A stretch of DNA of 64,000 nt from Oncomelania hupensis (GCA_036898135.1 CM072514.1:83834122-83898121), one strand, 5' to 3'; shown: positions 47,206 through 58,682, counted from the stretch's first letter. Made by a program: numbers and translations. Notes: a model not told the origin generated them from the sequence alone.

Positions 47206-47873
47206 TCAGTCTTGCTGCACTAGGTTTCTCGGCATTAGTACCATTTGTGAATTGTATCTTCCTTCAAAACAGTTCACTGCCTCTTTGAAGTCAATATCAA
47301 AATCCCTGTGCACTTTCAGTAAAGCAAGTCCATTGAGTCTCTGTTGCCCCATTGTAGAGCGCAGGTAGTTTTTCTGGTTGCGCAACTGACTGTTTGAACG
47401 CTCACACTCGGCAGTAGTGACAGGCAGGGTGCAAAGGTTCTTTAGCATGATGAACAGGTTGGGATAAAAATCCCTGTCACAATGTTTCAGTGCTTCTGAT
47501 GCCGTGGATGGAATGATAGCTGTCGCATTCTCAGCAGCACTTCGCCATTTGCAAATCCACCGTTGGTATTCTGCATCAAGGGTAGCGTTGTCTGGTAGGT
47601 CAGACTCCAACAACATTGCCAGCATCACCCCTTCTGGAACCTGCATGAAACCATCCTGGTTGTCTATTAAAGTGCTTGGCACCAGACAGAGACCATCAAC
47701 TGCTAGACCAGCATTTTTGAATCTCGAGTCCAATTCGGTTGACAGGTGTTTCAAGAAAGGAATGGCAATGCTAATACTCCTAATCTTGAAATATTCTTCT
47801 GGAGTGGTTGCAGGTTGGTTGTCACGGAGAGTCTGTCGGGATGCTTGACAAGGAACAATAACACCAGTTGTCA
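47206..47873 (-). pseudogene. hAT transposase C-terminus with dimerisation domain
   Basis: The minus-strand frame contains ATTPEEYFKIRSISIAIPFL, a FLKHLSTELDSRF segment and the hAT dimerisation signature NLFIMLKNLCTLPVTTAECE, followed by RSNSQLRNQKNYLRSTM and ALLKVHRD. This matches the P52rIPK/ZMYM1-type hAT family. The frame runs without stops into the LINE boundary at 47873. Its upstream part continues beyond the LINE, where 50032 onward encodes EEVGKMANA in the same frame. The catalytic DDE residues before this segment are not present in the window copy. Confidence 0.8.
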
Positions 47874-49577
47874 TTACCAAAACAAGTTGGAAAAAATACA
47901 AGTTTAGTACAATACGCAGACGACATTGCTATGTGGGTTAATGTAACCTTAAAGAAAAAGACGTCAATGTTTGAAATAAAGCATATTCAAAAAATTTATC
48001 AAGCAGAATTGGATAAAATTATCTTATATATGCAGATAAATGGTATAGAATTAAGTGAAGAAAAAACGAATATGATCTTATTCAACAGTGGGAAGGGACC
48101 AAGACAATTACCAAACTTTTTTATTGGTAAAAAACAATTGCAGTATGTGACAGATGTGAAATTTTTAGGTGTGTTTTTAAATGTCAAACTGAACTGGAAT
48201 AAACACATACAGTATTTAATACAAAAGGCATCCAAAAGTTTGACCCTTCTTAAAATAATATCAACACAAAAATGGGGTCAAGATATTAAAACGTTATTGT
48301 CTATTGCTATTGCACTTGTAAGATCTAAACTTACTTATGGCCAGGAGGTATATTTTTCGGCATCAAAAACGCTACTAAAACAGTTACAAAGCATTGATAG
48401 CAAGGCTATTAAAACTGCACTTGGAGTACCTATTCATACGAAAACAATAGCTACATACAAGGCTGTAGGATTAATGTCCTTAGATGATTGGCGTAAAATG
48501 TCATGTGCAAAATACATCGTCAGAGCTTCTAGTGTACAAAATTTTACAACAATTGAATTAAACATTCAATCGCACAGAGACTTTTCTCAACGATCTCGAA
48601 ATGTCAAATACTTACAAACTATTGCTACTTACACTACTGATATTTTTGAGACAGCAGATATATCTCCACAAAATGTTTTCAAAAAATTAGCAAGCCCACC
48701 GTTGCCTCCATGGGAATTCTGTAAAGCTAAATTTGATACTGAATACACTACACTGAAAAAAGATGATAATATTAACTTAATTGCCTCAGCTGCTCGTATA
48801 CACATAGAAGAAAATTATCATAATTATTTAGAAATATATACGGATGGTTCCGTTTTAGATTCAGGGGAATCTGGCTCAGGATATGTTATACCATCACTCA
48901 AAATAATTGAAGGTTATAGCTTAGGGAAAAAACATTCAATATTTACAGCTGAACTTATCGCGATTTTAATGTCATTACATAAAATAATAAGTTTACAAAG
49001 AGCATTCATTGATTTGTTGATATGTGTAGACTCTAAGCCCGTTTTGTATGCATTGCAATCTGACAATAATGATGCTAATTCAATAATATATGAAATACAA
49101 CACCTTGTTAACATATTAATAAGGTCAGGAACTGGTGTCACATTTTGTTGGGTTCCTTCACATAGCGGTTTATTGTATAATGATTGGGCAGATCGACAAG
49201 CCAAACAAGGAGCAAAAAATGAACATGTTTTTTCCATACAAATACCATTATCACAAAAAGAAATGTATACAATTATCAATCAACAATTTAAATCAGAATC
49301 AAACTTGAACATTATAACAAATCAAGCAATCCATTATTCTCGTCCTATTGTTACTTTGGCCAATAGACTAATTCTTAATTCTTGGAAAACAAAATACTGC
49401 AAAGAGGTAGTATGCCAATGTCAATCAAAAATAACAATAGATCACATATTACATGATTGTAGTGCAATACAACAACTCTTACCTGCAAATATTTGCAATG
49501 CTCAAATTATAACATATGATTGTTGGCTGCAGATTGCAGAGGCGTTGATTTTTAGCCCTATAGGGGGGTTTTTGTAA
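47874..49577 (+). CDS. LINE ORF2 fragment: RT end, RNase H and Cys/His tail
   Basis: 568 codons open from the truncation point to a stop. It starts just before the RT catalytic motif C (VQYADDIAMW), so the RT fingers and motifs A and B are missing. The thumb region follows (DVKFLGVFLNVKLNWNKHI). RNase H is complete at about 320-450: YTDGS, TAELIAI, CVDSKPV and WVPSHSG...NDWAD. A C-terminal CQCQSK...IDHILHDC motif follows. RT plus a downstream RNase H fits the I/Jockey-related clades. No frameshift or stop is present, which suggests a young insertion, but the protein cannot be a working RT. There is no native start codon; the first Met would lie in the hAT flank. Confidence 0.88.
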   Translation, partial: LPKQVGKNTSLVQYADDIAMWVNVTLKKKTSMFEIKHIQKIYQAELDKIILYMQINGIELSEEKTNMILFNSGKGPRQLPNFFIGKKQLQYVTDVKFLGVFLNVKLNWNKHIQYLIQKASKSLTLLKIISTQKWGQDIKTLLSIAIALVRSKLTYGQEVYFSASKTLLKQLQSIDSKAIKTALGVPIHTKTIATYKAVGLMSLDDWRKMSCAKYIVRASSVQNFTTIELNIQSHRDFSQRSRNVKYLQTIATYTTDIFETADISPQNVFKKLASPPLPPWEFCKAKFDTEYTTLKKDDNINLIASAARIHIEENYHNYLEIYTDGSVLDSGESGSGYVIPSLKIIEGYSLGKKHSIFTAELIAILMSLHKIISLQRAFIDLLICVDSKPVLYALQSDNNDANSIIYEIQHLVNILIRSGTGVTFCWVPSHSGLLYNDWADRQAKQGAKNEHVFSIQIPLSQKEMYTIINQQFKSESNLNIITNQAIHYSRPIVTLANRLILNSWKTKYCKEVVCQCQSKITIDHILHDCSAIQQLLPANICNAQIITYDCWLQIAEALIFSPIGGFL

Positions 49578-50020
49578 TATTTGATATTATTTGTTGGTAT
49601 TTATGATTCGGGAATGTGTTATACTTTTCCTTATATATGATGAATAGAATAAGAAATATTGTATAATATGCATAAATTAAGAACATGGAATATTATATAT
49701 GTATAAATTCAGAACATTGAATTACATAATTATATGAGATATAGTGATCCTGATTCGGCTTATTACAGCCCGCTGGATCCTGTAAATCGTGAAGATTATT
49801 TTACAAGGATTGGTTAGTAGTTATATTGGACGTAATTTGTATAATTTCTAATTATTTTAAAAATTTGATTGTTTCATTGTTCAGTTTTGTGTACTTTGTT
49901 TAATCCCTTTTCCCCTTCATTATGACCATTCATTATTTGTTTAATATTTCCCCCCCTGTTCCCATCAAGTCTAAAATCACTTAGGTGAATAGACGTTAAA
50001 TTAAAGAAACAAACAAACAA
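47874..50020 (+). mobile_element. I/Jockey-like LINE, 5'-truncated, inserted in the hAT
   Basis: 2147 bp flanked by the 11-bp direct repeat ACCAGTTGTCA (47863-47873, 50021-50031). The 3' end is an AAAC-repeat tail. It contains the C-terminal half of ORF2 and a 440-bp 3' UTR. At 49748-49790 the UTR has a TCCTGATTCGGCT...CCGCTGGATCC motif that resembles the end of family B. Confidence 0.93.
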
Positions 50021-50031
50021 ACCAGTTGTCA

Positions 50032-50474
50032 AAGCATTTGCCATTTTGCCGACTTCTTCACTTGTAGTCGAGAAAATTGCTGATATTGAAAACGGTAGAC
50101 TGTAAAAACTGACAGCAAATGAAAGTTTTCAAAACGCGACTGTGACGTGCACGATGTCGAAAACTGTCGATCACTTTGATCTACGCTAAGGCTAACGATT
50201 ATGACGCGTCGACAGGAAATGATGACGAAGGGACGAACTTCTCTCACTGATCAGAGGGTGATGATGATGATTATGATGATAAACACTTGTATAGGTTGAT
50301 TCCATTAGAAAAAGAAAAATCCTTTGATGCGCTGGCAACAACAACAAAAAAAAAAACAAAAAAAAAAAACTACTCATTATTAAGGAGGGGGGGGGGGAAT
50401 ATATAAGGCTGCCCCCTCCAACATTTTTCTAGGGGGGGGGGCATGGCCCCCCTGCCACCCACCCCCACCCCCCC
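50032..50474 (-). other. Remaining hAT sequence upstream of the LINE insertion
   Basis: Begins with the continuation of the transposase frame (minus strand) for a few tens of codons, then non-coding DNA and a poly-C/G sub-terminal region. Confidence 0.6.
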
Positions 50475-50495
50475 GCTTCCGCCGCCTGTGTAATG

Positions 50496-50740
50496 TGGTT
50501 CAATATATTCTTCTATGCTCACACTATCAAATGTATGTACAAATGGGGAAAATACATCATCTTGCGTCTTGCTCTCTGTAGTGTAGAAGTCTGGAGAACA
50601 TTCTTCTTCTTCTTTATTAAATTTGTGTCCCCGGACACATTGAGCGTATAGGGGACCTGGAGAACATGACATAAGACTTGCTTTATATTTGCGAGGTCAG
50701 GCGGTTATCCGGGATAGACCAACCCAGTAGTCGCCGAGTT

Positions 50741-50807
<67 letters not shown>

Positions 50808-50984
50808 ACTCACTCTCCCCCTCTCTCGGGTAAAATCTAGACCTGTGGGATTGCACGTGTGTCTGGACACAGGACAATAAAACTGAGAACAACACAACAG
50901 TTGGACTCATATCACGTTGTCTACGGGAAACCAAGATAAAAGGGACAGTCCGATCTAGGTATGAATTATTTAGTTCATTATTGT
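50496..50984. other. No gene; (CT)n microsatellite
   Basis: CT repeats at about 50743-50803. The rest is unassigned. Confidence 0.5.
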
Positions 50985-51100
50985 TTATAGGGTCCAGCGG
51001 ACTGCAAAGGGCCGAATCAGGACCACACCTTGGTTGAAAGAGGACAAGTAAAGGCATCATATGCAGGGGTCGATGAGGCTGTGCTCTAATTTATTTAGGT
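50985..51100 (-). repeat. Family B retroposon, diverged 3' fragment
   Basis: GGTCCAGCGGACTGCAAAGG, then ATCAGGACCACACC and GATGAGGCTGTGCTCTAATT, in family B order with internal loss. Confidence 0.7.
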
Positions 51101-51383
51101 GTGAATGAATTCTCGGGCACATCATTGAATCAGTAAGAGAATTGAGAAAAGAAAAACAGTTGAAATCATATCACGTTGTTTACGTGATGCCAGGATGGAG
51201 GGGAGCGACTGATCGAGCCGTCAATGAGTGAATGAATTAAATTAATGAACGAAGGAATACAATAATGGATGAAGGAATTAAGCCTACCCGGTTTAAAATG
51301 GTATATTATAAGATAGAATATGGTTATCTACTTTGTGTTTACTTTAATAGGTTAGCGTAATTCAAGTCAGGAAAGACAAACGG

Positions 51384-51445
<62 letters not shown>

Positions 51446-51749
51446 TCACACACACACAAACAAACTTGTTTTTACAGGGCGTTATTATGACTTTCATGAA
51501 ACGCCACATACGTTGTGTCGACAATGGGTCACATTTCATGCCTATCCCTTGTCACCCCTTCCCCATTTTTTTCTTTAAAAGTTTTTTAAGTGTTCTAACG
51601 TTAATCCTCGCCCTAAATCTAACCAATACCCTAACACAGCCCTAAACCTAACGGATCATTGGTTTGACGTTAAAATAGCGAGGGCTGTCAAAACACGATA
51701 ATTATGCATATGTTCACTAGGTTGTCCAAATATGGCTGTATAAACAAGT

Positions 51750-51798
<49 letters not shown>

Positions 51799-52011
51799 CA
51801 CACACAGCATACACACACACACAGAGGAGGAATGGCCAATCAATTTGTTAATGAATTATAAATGAATGAAATCTATTCTGATAAAATAACTTGACACAGT
51901 CCTACTGCGCGTTTGCTATGAGAGTAAGCCTACACACACACACACACACACCCACACCCACACCCACCCACACACACACACACCCACCCACACACACACA
52001 CACACAAACAA
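51101..52011. repeat. Spacer with several (CA)n microsatellites
   Basis: CT/CA tract at 51385-51440, CA tracts at about 51752-51795 and 51935-52008. A CCCTAA-like degenerate stretch lies near 51610-51650. No gene. Confidence 0.6.
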
Positions 52012-52021
52012 CACTACTACT

Positions 52022-52197
52022 ATGACTAAAAGATATTTCTCTTATACAGCGCACTTACAAGCTCAGAGAGCTTCTCAAGGCGCTGGCCCGTAATATCCAG
52101 CGATCACACAATAGTTTGCTGAAGTCAAAATTCGAACCAAGTCGCCCAAGACGCACTCACACAAGTCGTGCGCTCTGACCACTGAGCTATCCCTAAC
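52022..52197 (-). mobile_element. tRNA-derived SINE, minus strand
   Basis: The inverse complement matches 16866-17043: GATAGCTCAGTGGTCAGAG, a B-box region altered to GGTTCGAATTT, and GCCAGCGCCTTGAGAAGC with a GCGCTGTATAAGAG-like end. A possible 10-bp TSD CACTACTACT flanks it, but the surrounding DNA is ACT-rich, so that repeat is weak evidence. Confidence 0.8.
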
Positions 52198-52203
52198 CAC
52201 TAC

Positions 52204-52228
52204 TACTGTTCTACTTCTACTGCTACTA

Positions 52229-52281
<53 letters not shown>
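52204..52281. repeat. (ACT)n microsatellite
   Basis: ACT repeats, densest at about 52230-52281. Confidence 0.9.
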
Positions 52282-53171
52282 ACGTTGACATGTTCCAGAA
52301 ACTCCTACACACAACCACCACCACATAAAATATTCCTTCTGTGCGTTTGATGTGATAGAGAACAACACATTTTTAGCTAGAAGTTAACAATCAAGTTTTT
52401 GTTTGTTGACGAAGGTGACACAAAAACTAAGAGGAGTGGGGGTCAGGGTAAGATGCACCGGGGGGGGGGGGTGGAGAGGGAGAAAGGAGGGAGGAGAAGG
52501 GGTGTAGAGAGAAATGGGGACCGACGGAACGGTCGATCCATTTTATGAGAGACTGATTTTAAATGAGGTCTCTGTCCTGAGGACACAGGCCTACTCAAAC
52601 TGCGTGTTTAATATGAAAGAGGACAGCAAAACTAGAAAGCAATGTTATATACATAATTATAAAATTAAAGGTAAGCACACCCAAAAAAAAAAAAATGAAA
52701 TCAAGGCTTGTTTACGAAAAACTGTTTGCAAGCGCAGTGTAAGAACGACCGGTCCAATTTTAATAAGGTCAATGACTGAACGTGAATCTTCTGAACTAGA
52801 TCACTGAACACTCTCCAGCCATAGGACGTTTAGCAACGACCACTGACCTGTATTCAACCACTGTATTCTAAGAATACAGGTCAGTGCAACGACTGTGCTG
52901 AACAAGTCTGCTTACGCGTTCCCCAAGATAGATTGCATCATCGTATTTACCTTCTTCACCATCGTCGTCGTCGTCATCGTCATCATCATCATTATTATCA
53001 TCATCATTTCTTCTTTTTCTTCTTTGAAAGTAAAAATTACTTTTTTGTACCTTCTGTCTTTGGTTATGTTTGTTTTTATTTTTTTTTCCTTCCTTCTTTT
53101 TTTTTTCTCTTCCATTCTTTTGTTCTTACAAATCCGCCATAAGATGATTTAACAAATTATTTGCTTTATTA
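52282..53171. other. No feature recognised
   Basis: Short trinucleotide tracts near 52965-53005. A near-palindrome of ACCTGTATTC/GAATACAGGT lies at about 52848-52884. No gene. Confidence 0.45.
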
Positions 53172-53181
53172 ATCTCTTTTA

Positions 53182-55350
53182 CGGGACTGTGGGGCGGCTG
53201 ACGGGTGTTGGACAACCCAGGGTCTCCACAGTCCAAAGCGGATCTGGCATGTGCCTTGCGGAAGAACAGGGGGTCTTGGACAGATGGACAGAGTGCTGCT
53301 CTGACCTTTGCAGCCATGCACCAGGTGGAGACCCATCGGTTCTTGCGTGTCCCGAGAGCAGAGAGGAAGAGGAAATCTTCCTGGTTCTCCGGGAGGAAGT
53401 TGAGGCAGCGGCGCAGTAGCTGAAAAAAGGGAAGTCAGCGGGAGTGGACAACATACCCGCGGAACTGCTACGAGCAGGAGGAGAAGCGATGATTGATGCC
53501 CTCACAATTATTCTGTAACATGATCTGGCGGAGTGGGGAGTGGCCTACACCATGGACCCAGTAGCTTGTCATCACTCTTCCCAAAGGGGGGTAACCTTCG
53601 GGAGTGTGAGGATTGCCGCACCGTCAGCCTCATCGGCCATCCCAGCAAGGTCCTCCTGAGGATGGTACTCAACAGGTTGAGACCCCGTGCTGAACGGATC
53701 ATGGCTGAAGGGCGGGCGGGATTCGGGGCGGGGCGGGGTGCCGCTGGACAGATTTTCGGCCTCAGAATGGTCTGTGAGAGGTGCCTACAGCGCCGGCAGC
53801 ATCTGTATCGTGTGTTCATGGATTTCGGGAGGGCGTTTGGCCGAGTCTGGCATGCGGCTCTGTGGGCGGCAGTGAGGGTGTACAACGTCAGCCCTAGAAT
53901 TATTGAAGTCATCGAAGGCCTGTGTGACAAGGCCACCAGTGCAGTCCTCCATAACAGCGGCATAGGGAACTGGTTCAGAGCAACGGTCGGTGTGCGTCGG
54001 GGATGCCTGCTTCCTCCAACGCTCTTCAACATCTTCCTAGAGCGCATCATGTCAGATGCTCTTGCAGATCACGAAGCCACGGTCAGCGTGGGGGGTAGAG
54101 CAATCTCCGGTCTTCGTTTTGCGGATGACATTGATGGATTGACTGGTGAGGAACAAGAACTTGGGCAGCTGGTGCAGAGGATTGACACCACCTCCAGAGC
54201 TTATGGAATGGAAATAGGTGCAGAAAAGACCAAAATATGGACCAATGGCACCAGTGGCATCAACACGGACATCAAAGTCCAAGGCCAATTCCTCAGCACA
54301 GTGCATAGCTTCAAATATTTAGGAGCCACTGTATCAGACAATGGGTCCCGACAGGAAGTCCTCTCTAGGATCGCACAAACAACTGCTGTCCTGACAAGGA
54401 CGAAGCCCATTTGGAAAGACAGGACCATTAGTCTACATTCCAAAGCAAGACTGCTGCGCTCCCTTGTCATCTCCATCTTCCTATATGCTTGCGAAGCATG
54501 GAACTTCACAGCAGATCTACAACGAAGAATACAAAGCATGGAGATGAGGTGCTACAGTGGGAGGCACTGTGGTCTAATGGTAGTGCTTCGGCTTGCGGAT
54601 CGGAAGGTCCCGGGTTCGAGCCCTGGCCGGGCCATTGTGTTGTGTCCCTGGGAAAGACACTTTACTCCTGTTTTCCTACTCCTTCGGATGAGAGTATAAA
54701 CCGAGGTCTAGTCTGTGTCGCATACATTCCATCATAACGGACTTTAAAGATCCTGAAGCTCATGTCCTAGACGGGTGAGTGCCGGTGACAAGAACACACC
54801 CAGCATGCACCTAGGTCCTTCTCCCCCATCCCTGGCTGCCCAGGATTGTGCTCAGTTGTCCGGGCGTCAGACCATGCGCCAAAGGCTGCGGGTGGGCGTC
54901 TCGGGCGGCTTGAGTTAGATCCTGTATCGGCCAGCGCCTTGAGCAGCTCTTGAGCTGGAAAAGCGCTATATAAGAACGATTAAATAAATACAGAAGACTT
55001 CTGGGCATTTCCTATTTCCAACACATCACCAACGACGAAGTTCGACAGACCATCACACAAGCCATTGGACAACACGATGACCTGCTCACAGTGGTGAAAG
55101 AACGGAAACTCCGATGGTATGGCCACGTCACCAGATCATCAGGCCTTGCAAAGACCATTCTTCAAGGCACAGTGCAAGGAGGTAGAAGAAGAGGGAGACC
55201 GAAAAAGAGGTGGGATGACAACATTCGAGAATGGACTGGTTTGACACTGAGAGAAGCCATCAGGGCTGCTGAGGACAGAGAAAGATGGAGTATGCTGGTT
55301 AAACGATCATCTGTGGTGCCCCTACGACCTCCGGGTTACGGGACAGGATA
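53182..55350 (+). pseudogene. LINE reverse transcriptase and C-terminal region
   Basis: Reads KKGKSAGVDNIPAELLRAGG near 53424, then in the frame from 53533 the RT palm. Motif A is FMDFGRAFGRVWH, keeping the first catalytic Asp; the later residue, Asp in my recollection of related LINEs, is Gly. Motif B is GVRRGCLLPPTLFN. Motif C is LRFADDIDGL, intact. The thumb carries SFKYLGATVSDNGS. After the SINE the frame continues LLGISYFQHITNDEVRQTI, RKLRWYGHVTRSSGLAKTIL and GRRRGRPKKRWDDNIREWTG to a stop after GYGTG. Stops near 53420 and 53518, a frame change and the SINE make it a pseudogene. The endonuclease end is missing. I did not assign a clade. Confidence 0.85.
54558..54988 (+). mobile_element. 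tRNA-derived SINE inside the LINE (431 bp)
   Basis: Head with GTGGTCTAATGGTAGTGC (A-box) and GGGTTCGAGCCC (B-box). The 3' domain GCCAGCGCCTTGAGCAGC...GCGCTATATAAG is shared with other SINEs here, and the tail is TAAATAAA-like. A 5-bp direct repeat TACAG (54553-54557, 54989-54993) marks the site: removing the SINE and one TACAG restores an uninterrupted LINE frame. It is a retroposon, not a tRNA gene. Confidence 0.9.
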
Positions 55351-55372
55351 GGGTAGGATAGGATCTCTTTTA

Positions 55373-56856
55373 TTACTTCGGTCCGTTTTACTGTTTTAGT
55401 GCAAATATAGGCTAAGTCAATGAAAATTCAGTAAGTAGTATAAACGATCCGTCTGTCCATATTTTTAGTCCGTTTGTTTTCACTCCTATATACATTCATT
55501 CATTAATCCGCTTTCAATTTTACCTACTAGTTTACACACCTTGTTTGTGTAAAGGCTTTGTGTGTGTGTTGGTGTGTGTGTGTGTGTGTGTGTATAAACT
55601 ATATATATATACACACACACAAAAGACCAACCCCGCTTTCACGTGACACTGAATACAGAAATGTTTTCCTTTCTCAAATTACTTCTTTCTTTTTATACTT
55701 TAAAAAAATAAAAAAATCAAAGACTACAAACGTATACTGTGAGAGGGTTTTGGCTTTCGGATTACCCCGAAACCAGTTTCAGTTTCTGTTTTGCCCAGTA
55801 CAGAGGCATTGATTCACGACGACCCATCCTTTGACACAAAACTATGCCATTCATCATTCATTGGATGCCTTTTTCTGACAACCCATCACATGCCTCGTCC
55901 CACCTTTCGTCTTCGCCTGTACACGGGAAAAAAAAACAAAAACAAAAAAAACAAAACAGTCATGACGTCACAGCCTACTGTTGTTTTGCTTGTGCAGCAG
56001 CGCATGGGCCCAAAACACTACAGCGGCGAATTCGGCCGAAGGTCAAAATGGTATGAATAGAGCGGATGGCATATTCCATTTTGGCTGCGGCGTTCTATTA
56101 GACCAATCCCTCTACTGCGCATAATTATTTTTAGAACTAGGCGCGTTCGAAAGAGAAAAGTTCCATTCTGGCTACGCTGTTCTATTAAATTAGACGCTGT
56201 GCTGTTCAGTACATTTTCACGATTTTTTAAAAGATAAAATGGACTGATATTCTTTTTATTTAAAATACCATTAGAGTAAAGTTTTAATTAATTAAATTAA
56301 ATGGTTTGCATGTGAATGAAGTGTGAATAAAAAATGAATTAAATGAATAGACCCAACTAAATTAAAATGAATAAAATAAGTTTATTCATTTTCTTCTTTG
56401 TCTTTATTTTTTCTAGCTTTTGTTCTTTGTTGCTTTGGATTGTTGTGTTTTTCCTTTGTCAACATATTTCTCGACCCTCTTAGAAGGATTGTTGTTGTCG
56501 TTGTCGTCGTCCTCGTTGTTGTTGTCAATGTTTAACTTAGTTCAAAATGTATCTCACAGATCCCTCGACCACTGAAGACGCACCCAAAGTAGAAGCAGCT
56601 GTTTGGTCTGGATGTCTAACAAATAAAACTGAGACATGCTTAAAGAAACAACAACAACAACGACAACAACAACAACAACAACAACAACAACCACAACAAC
56701 AACCACAACAACATAATGCACACTATAGGAGAGCGGCACTCTGTGAAAGCTGTGGTTTTGAATGGAGGTGTACTGCAGCAGACAATGTTCAACTTGACGC
56801 TACAGGTGCTCTGTCCTAACCCTTATTTAAAGATTGGGATCTGTAGCGTAACATTT
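55373..56856. other. No gene; microsatellites
   Basis: GT/AT/AC tracts at 55558-55620 and (CAA)n at about 56648-56712. A segment at 56547-56645 ending AATAAAACTGAGACATGCTT resembles a retroposon 3' end, but I could not assign it. Confidence 0.45.
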
Positions 56857-57480
56857 TGTTACACTCGGTTTTTTTTTGTGTGTTTTTTTATCAGTAGTTG
56901 ATTCAGCCCCGATTCTTGAATCCTGATAAGTATAACTCAGATTCGTTTATCTACGCAACCTGTTCACTCAGCAACAGGGCAGGAGTCGTCGTATGAAGTT
57001 TCCCAACTTTATTCAGCGAACATCAACAACTGCATACAATCGCTTTTTCCCACTTTTTTTTCTTTTTTTCTACTTTCAACTCTCTTTTTTGAAACAGTGC
57101 GGCACATACATGTATATAGTCTACCTATACTCCAAAAAAAATTTAGAACACTCCAGCGTGACGCACCACAACCAATCAAAGCAAACTTCGCCATCACTGT
57201 CCTACGTCATACAACTTTCTTCATCATAAAAGAACCTCTCAGCTTCTATTGGATCTATCTAGAGATCCTTCGATCGATGGTAAACAACCAACTCTACAAA
57301 ATTCTCAAATAACATCGACCAACTGAAATTATCAACGTTATACCAAGCTTCTTCTAACAACAATGTAAAATCAAATCAAAGGTAAATACACTCTATTATT
57401 TGCATGCTTAGCACAAAAAACAACAACAAAACAAACAAACAAAACCCGATCGGATCTATCGTGCGCGTTTTAACGTAACA
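56857..57480 (-). repeat. Solo LTR of the element A family, minus strand (624 bp)
   Basis: Ends TGTTAC and GTAACA, and the inverse complement aligns with 4630-5265 along its length. A perfect 5-bp TSD CATTT flanks it (56852-56856, 57481-57485). Confidence 0.92.
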
Positions 57481-57564
57481 CATTTAAACACCAGTGGTTC
57501 CTCGCTCACACCTTTTTTTTTTTTAAAAAAGTGTCTAATTTAGACGGTTTGTTAATTGTCCGAA

Positions 57565-57578
57565 ACAATCTTAACACC

Positions 57579-57617
<39 letters not shown>

Positions 57618-57640
57618 AACAACAGCAACAACAAAACAGC
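57565..57640. repeat. (CAA)n microsatellite
   Basis: About 70 bp of CAA repeats with minor variants. Confidence 0.9.
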
Positions 57641-57730
57641 AACATCAACTTAACAATGCATTTTCAGCATTTCATAAAACTCATTTTAGATGTTGACAGA
57701 TCAAAATACACACACAACGACTACTTGTAC

Positions 57731-58040
57731 TACCTTTTGACATAGCCAACGCAAAGATACTTACTACCTTTTGACATTACCAGCACAAAGGTACTATCTA
57801 CCATTTGAAATAGCCAGCGCAAAGATACTTACTACCATTTGACATAGCTAGAGCAATGATACAAACTACCATTTGATCCTATCCTATCCTATCCCGTAAC
57901 TCTAAAGTCGTTGGGGCACCACAGATGATCGTTTAACCAGCGTACTCCATCTTTCTCTGTCCATTTGACATAGCCAACGCAAAAATACTAAATAACCTTT
58001 GATTTTGCCAGCACAAAAGGTACTAACTACCATCTGACAT
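57731..58040. repeat. Minisatellite, about 40-bp unit, with a LINE insertion
   Basis: Units contain CTACC(A/T)TTTGACATAGCC and GCACAAAGGTACT-like parts; about three to four units before and two after the LINE fragment at 57876-57960. Confidence 0.85.
57876..57960 (-). mobile_element. 3' fragment of the GGATA-tailed LINE (85 bp)
   Basis: Flanked by CCATTTG (57869-57875, 57961-57967), which is part of the minisatellite unit. Contains the last codons and a TATCC tail on the + strand. Confidence 0.85.
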
Positions 58041-58646
58041 TGCAAGGTTAAACTGTTCACGTCAAAGGTCACAGTCAATAGTGTGTTTTGGTAAACAGTG
58101 AAAGGGAAGTAAGCCTGTGTAGGTGACGATACGTGCTCTCAAACGCATCTCGCCATTCCGGTTTGGGGCGTCCATATACCGGTACAAAAAGCACTACCGC
58201 ATTTTTCCCTTTTAGTCGGGCGCAGTAAACAGTTTATTACGACAGACGTACTGCTTCCTGGTTTGTGAGACTGACAATTAGTCAAATGGTAGTTAGTTGG
58301 TCACTGCACGTGGGTGTGAGCGTAGCTGACCTGAATAATGTAGGCCTAATTATGTCAGTCAAATTAGGATGGACTGAACTTCACCATGGCCTTTAGTATT
58401 GTCCGTAACTGATCCCGGACGAGTTCGCTGTTTGTATATTATTCATATCTTTTCCTACCAACAACTTCCCTCTCCCCACCCCACCCCTCCTCGCCCTCCT
58501 CCACCCCAACAACCCCACCACCCTCCTCTGCGATAAAATTTCCCGGCGTCCCCTCTTCCCCAACCATCACCCTCACCCTTCACACTCCCCTTTCCACCTC
58601 CCACGACATTTACTTATTGATCTCTTGGTTATACCTAGATCTGAGG
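58041..58646. other. No feature recognised
   Basis: A C-rich stretch at 58465-58610. No gene. Confidence 0.45.
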
Positions 58647-58648
58647 GT

Positions 58649-58682
<34 letters not shown>

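Larger units (their letters stand above)
46733..50490 (-). mobile_element. hAT-superfamily transposon (P52rIPK/ZMYM1-like), interrupted by a LINE
   Basis: Inverted ends CACAGGCGGCGGAAGC (46733-46748) and GCTTCCGCCGCCTGTG (50475-50490) are flanked by the 5-bp direct repeat TAATG (46728-46732, 50491-50495). Sub-terminal poly-G/poly-C tracts lie inside both ends. The minus strand carries a hAT transposase C-terminus. A LINE (47874-50020, 11-bp TSD) has inserted into the transposase gene. A 5-bp TSD is shorter than the usual 8 bp of hAT elements. The element without the LINE would be about 1.6 kb, so it also lacks much of the transposase. Confidence 0.85.
53182..55362 (+). mobile_element. LINE with GGATA tail, 5'-truncated, interrupted by a SINE
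   Basis: Flanked by the 10-bp direct repeat ATCTCTTTTA (53172-53181, 55363-55372). The 3' tail is GGATA-like. A tRNA-derived SINE (54558-54988) sits inside the coding region, and the coding sequence resumes correctly after it. This is the longest of seven copies in the window and the reference for the others. Confidence 0.9.

Noticed and set aside
51610..51650. Degenerate CCCTAA-like stretch
   Set aside because: Too irregular and short to call interstitial telomeric repeats.
57731..58040. CRISPR-like spaced repeats
   Set aside because: The spacing is a diverged minisatellite with a LINE inserted; no cas genes and no prokaryotic context.
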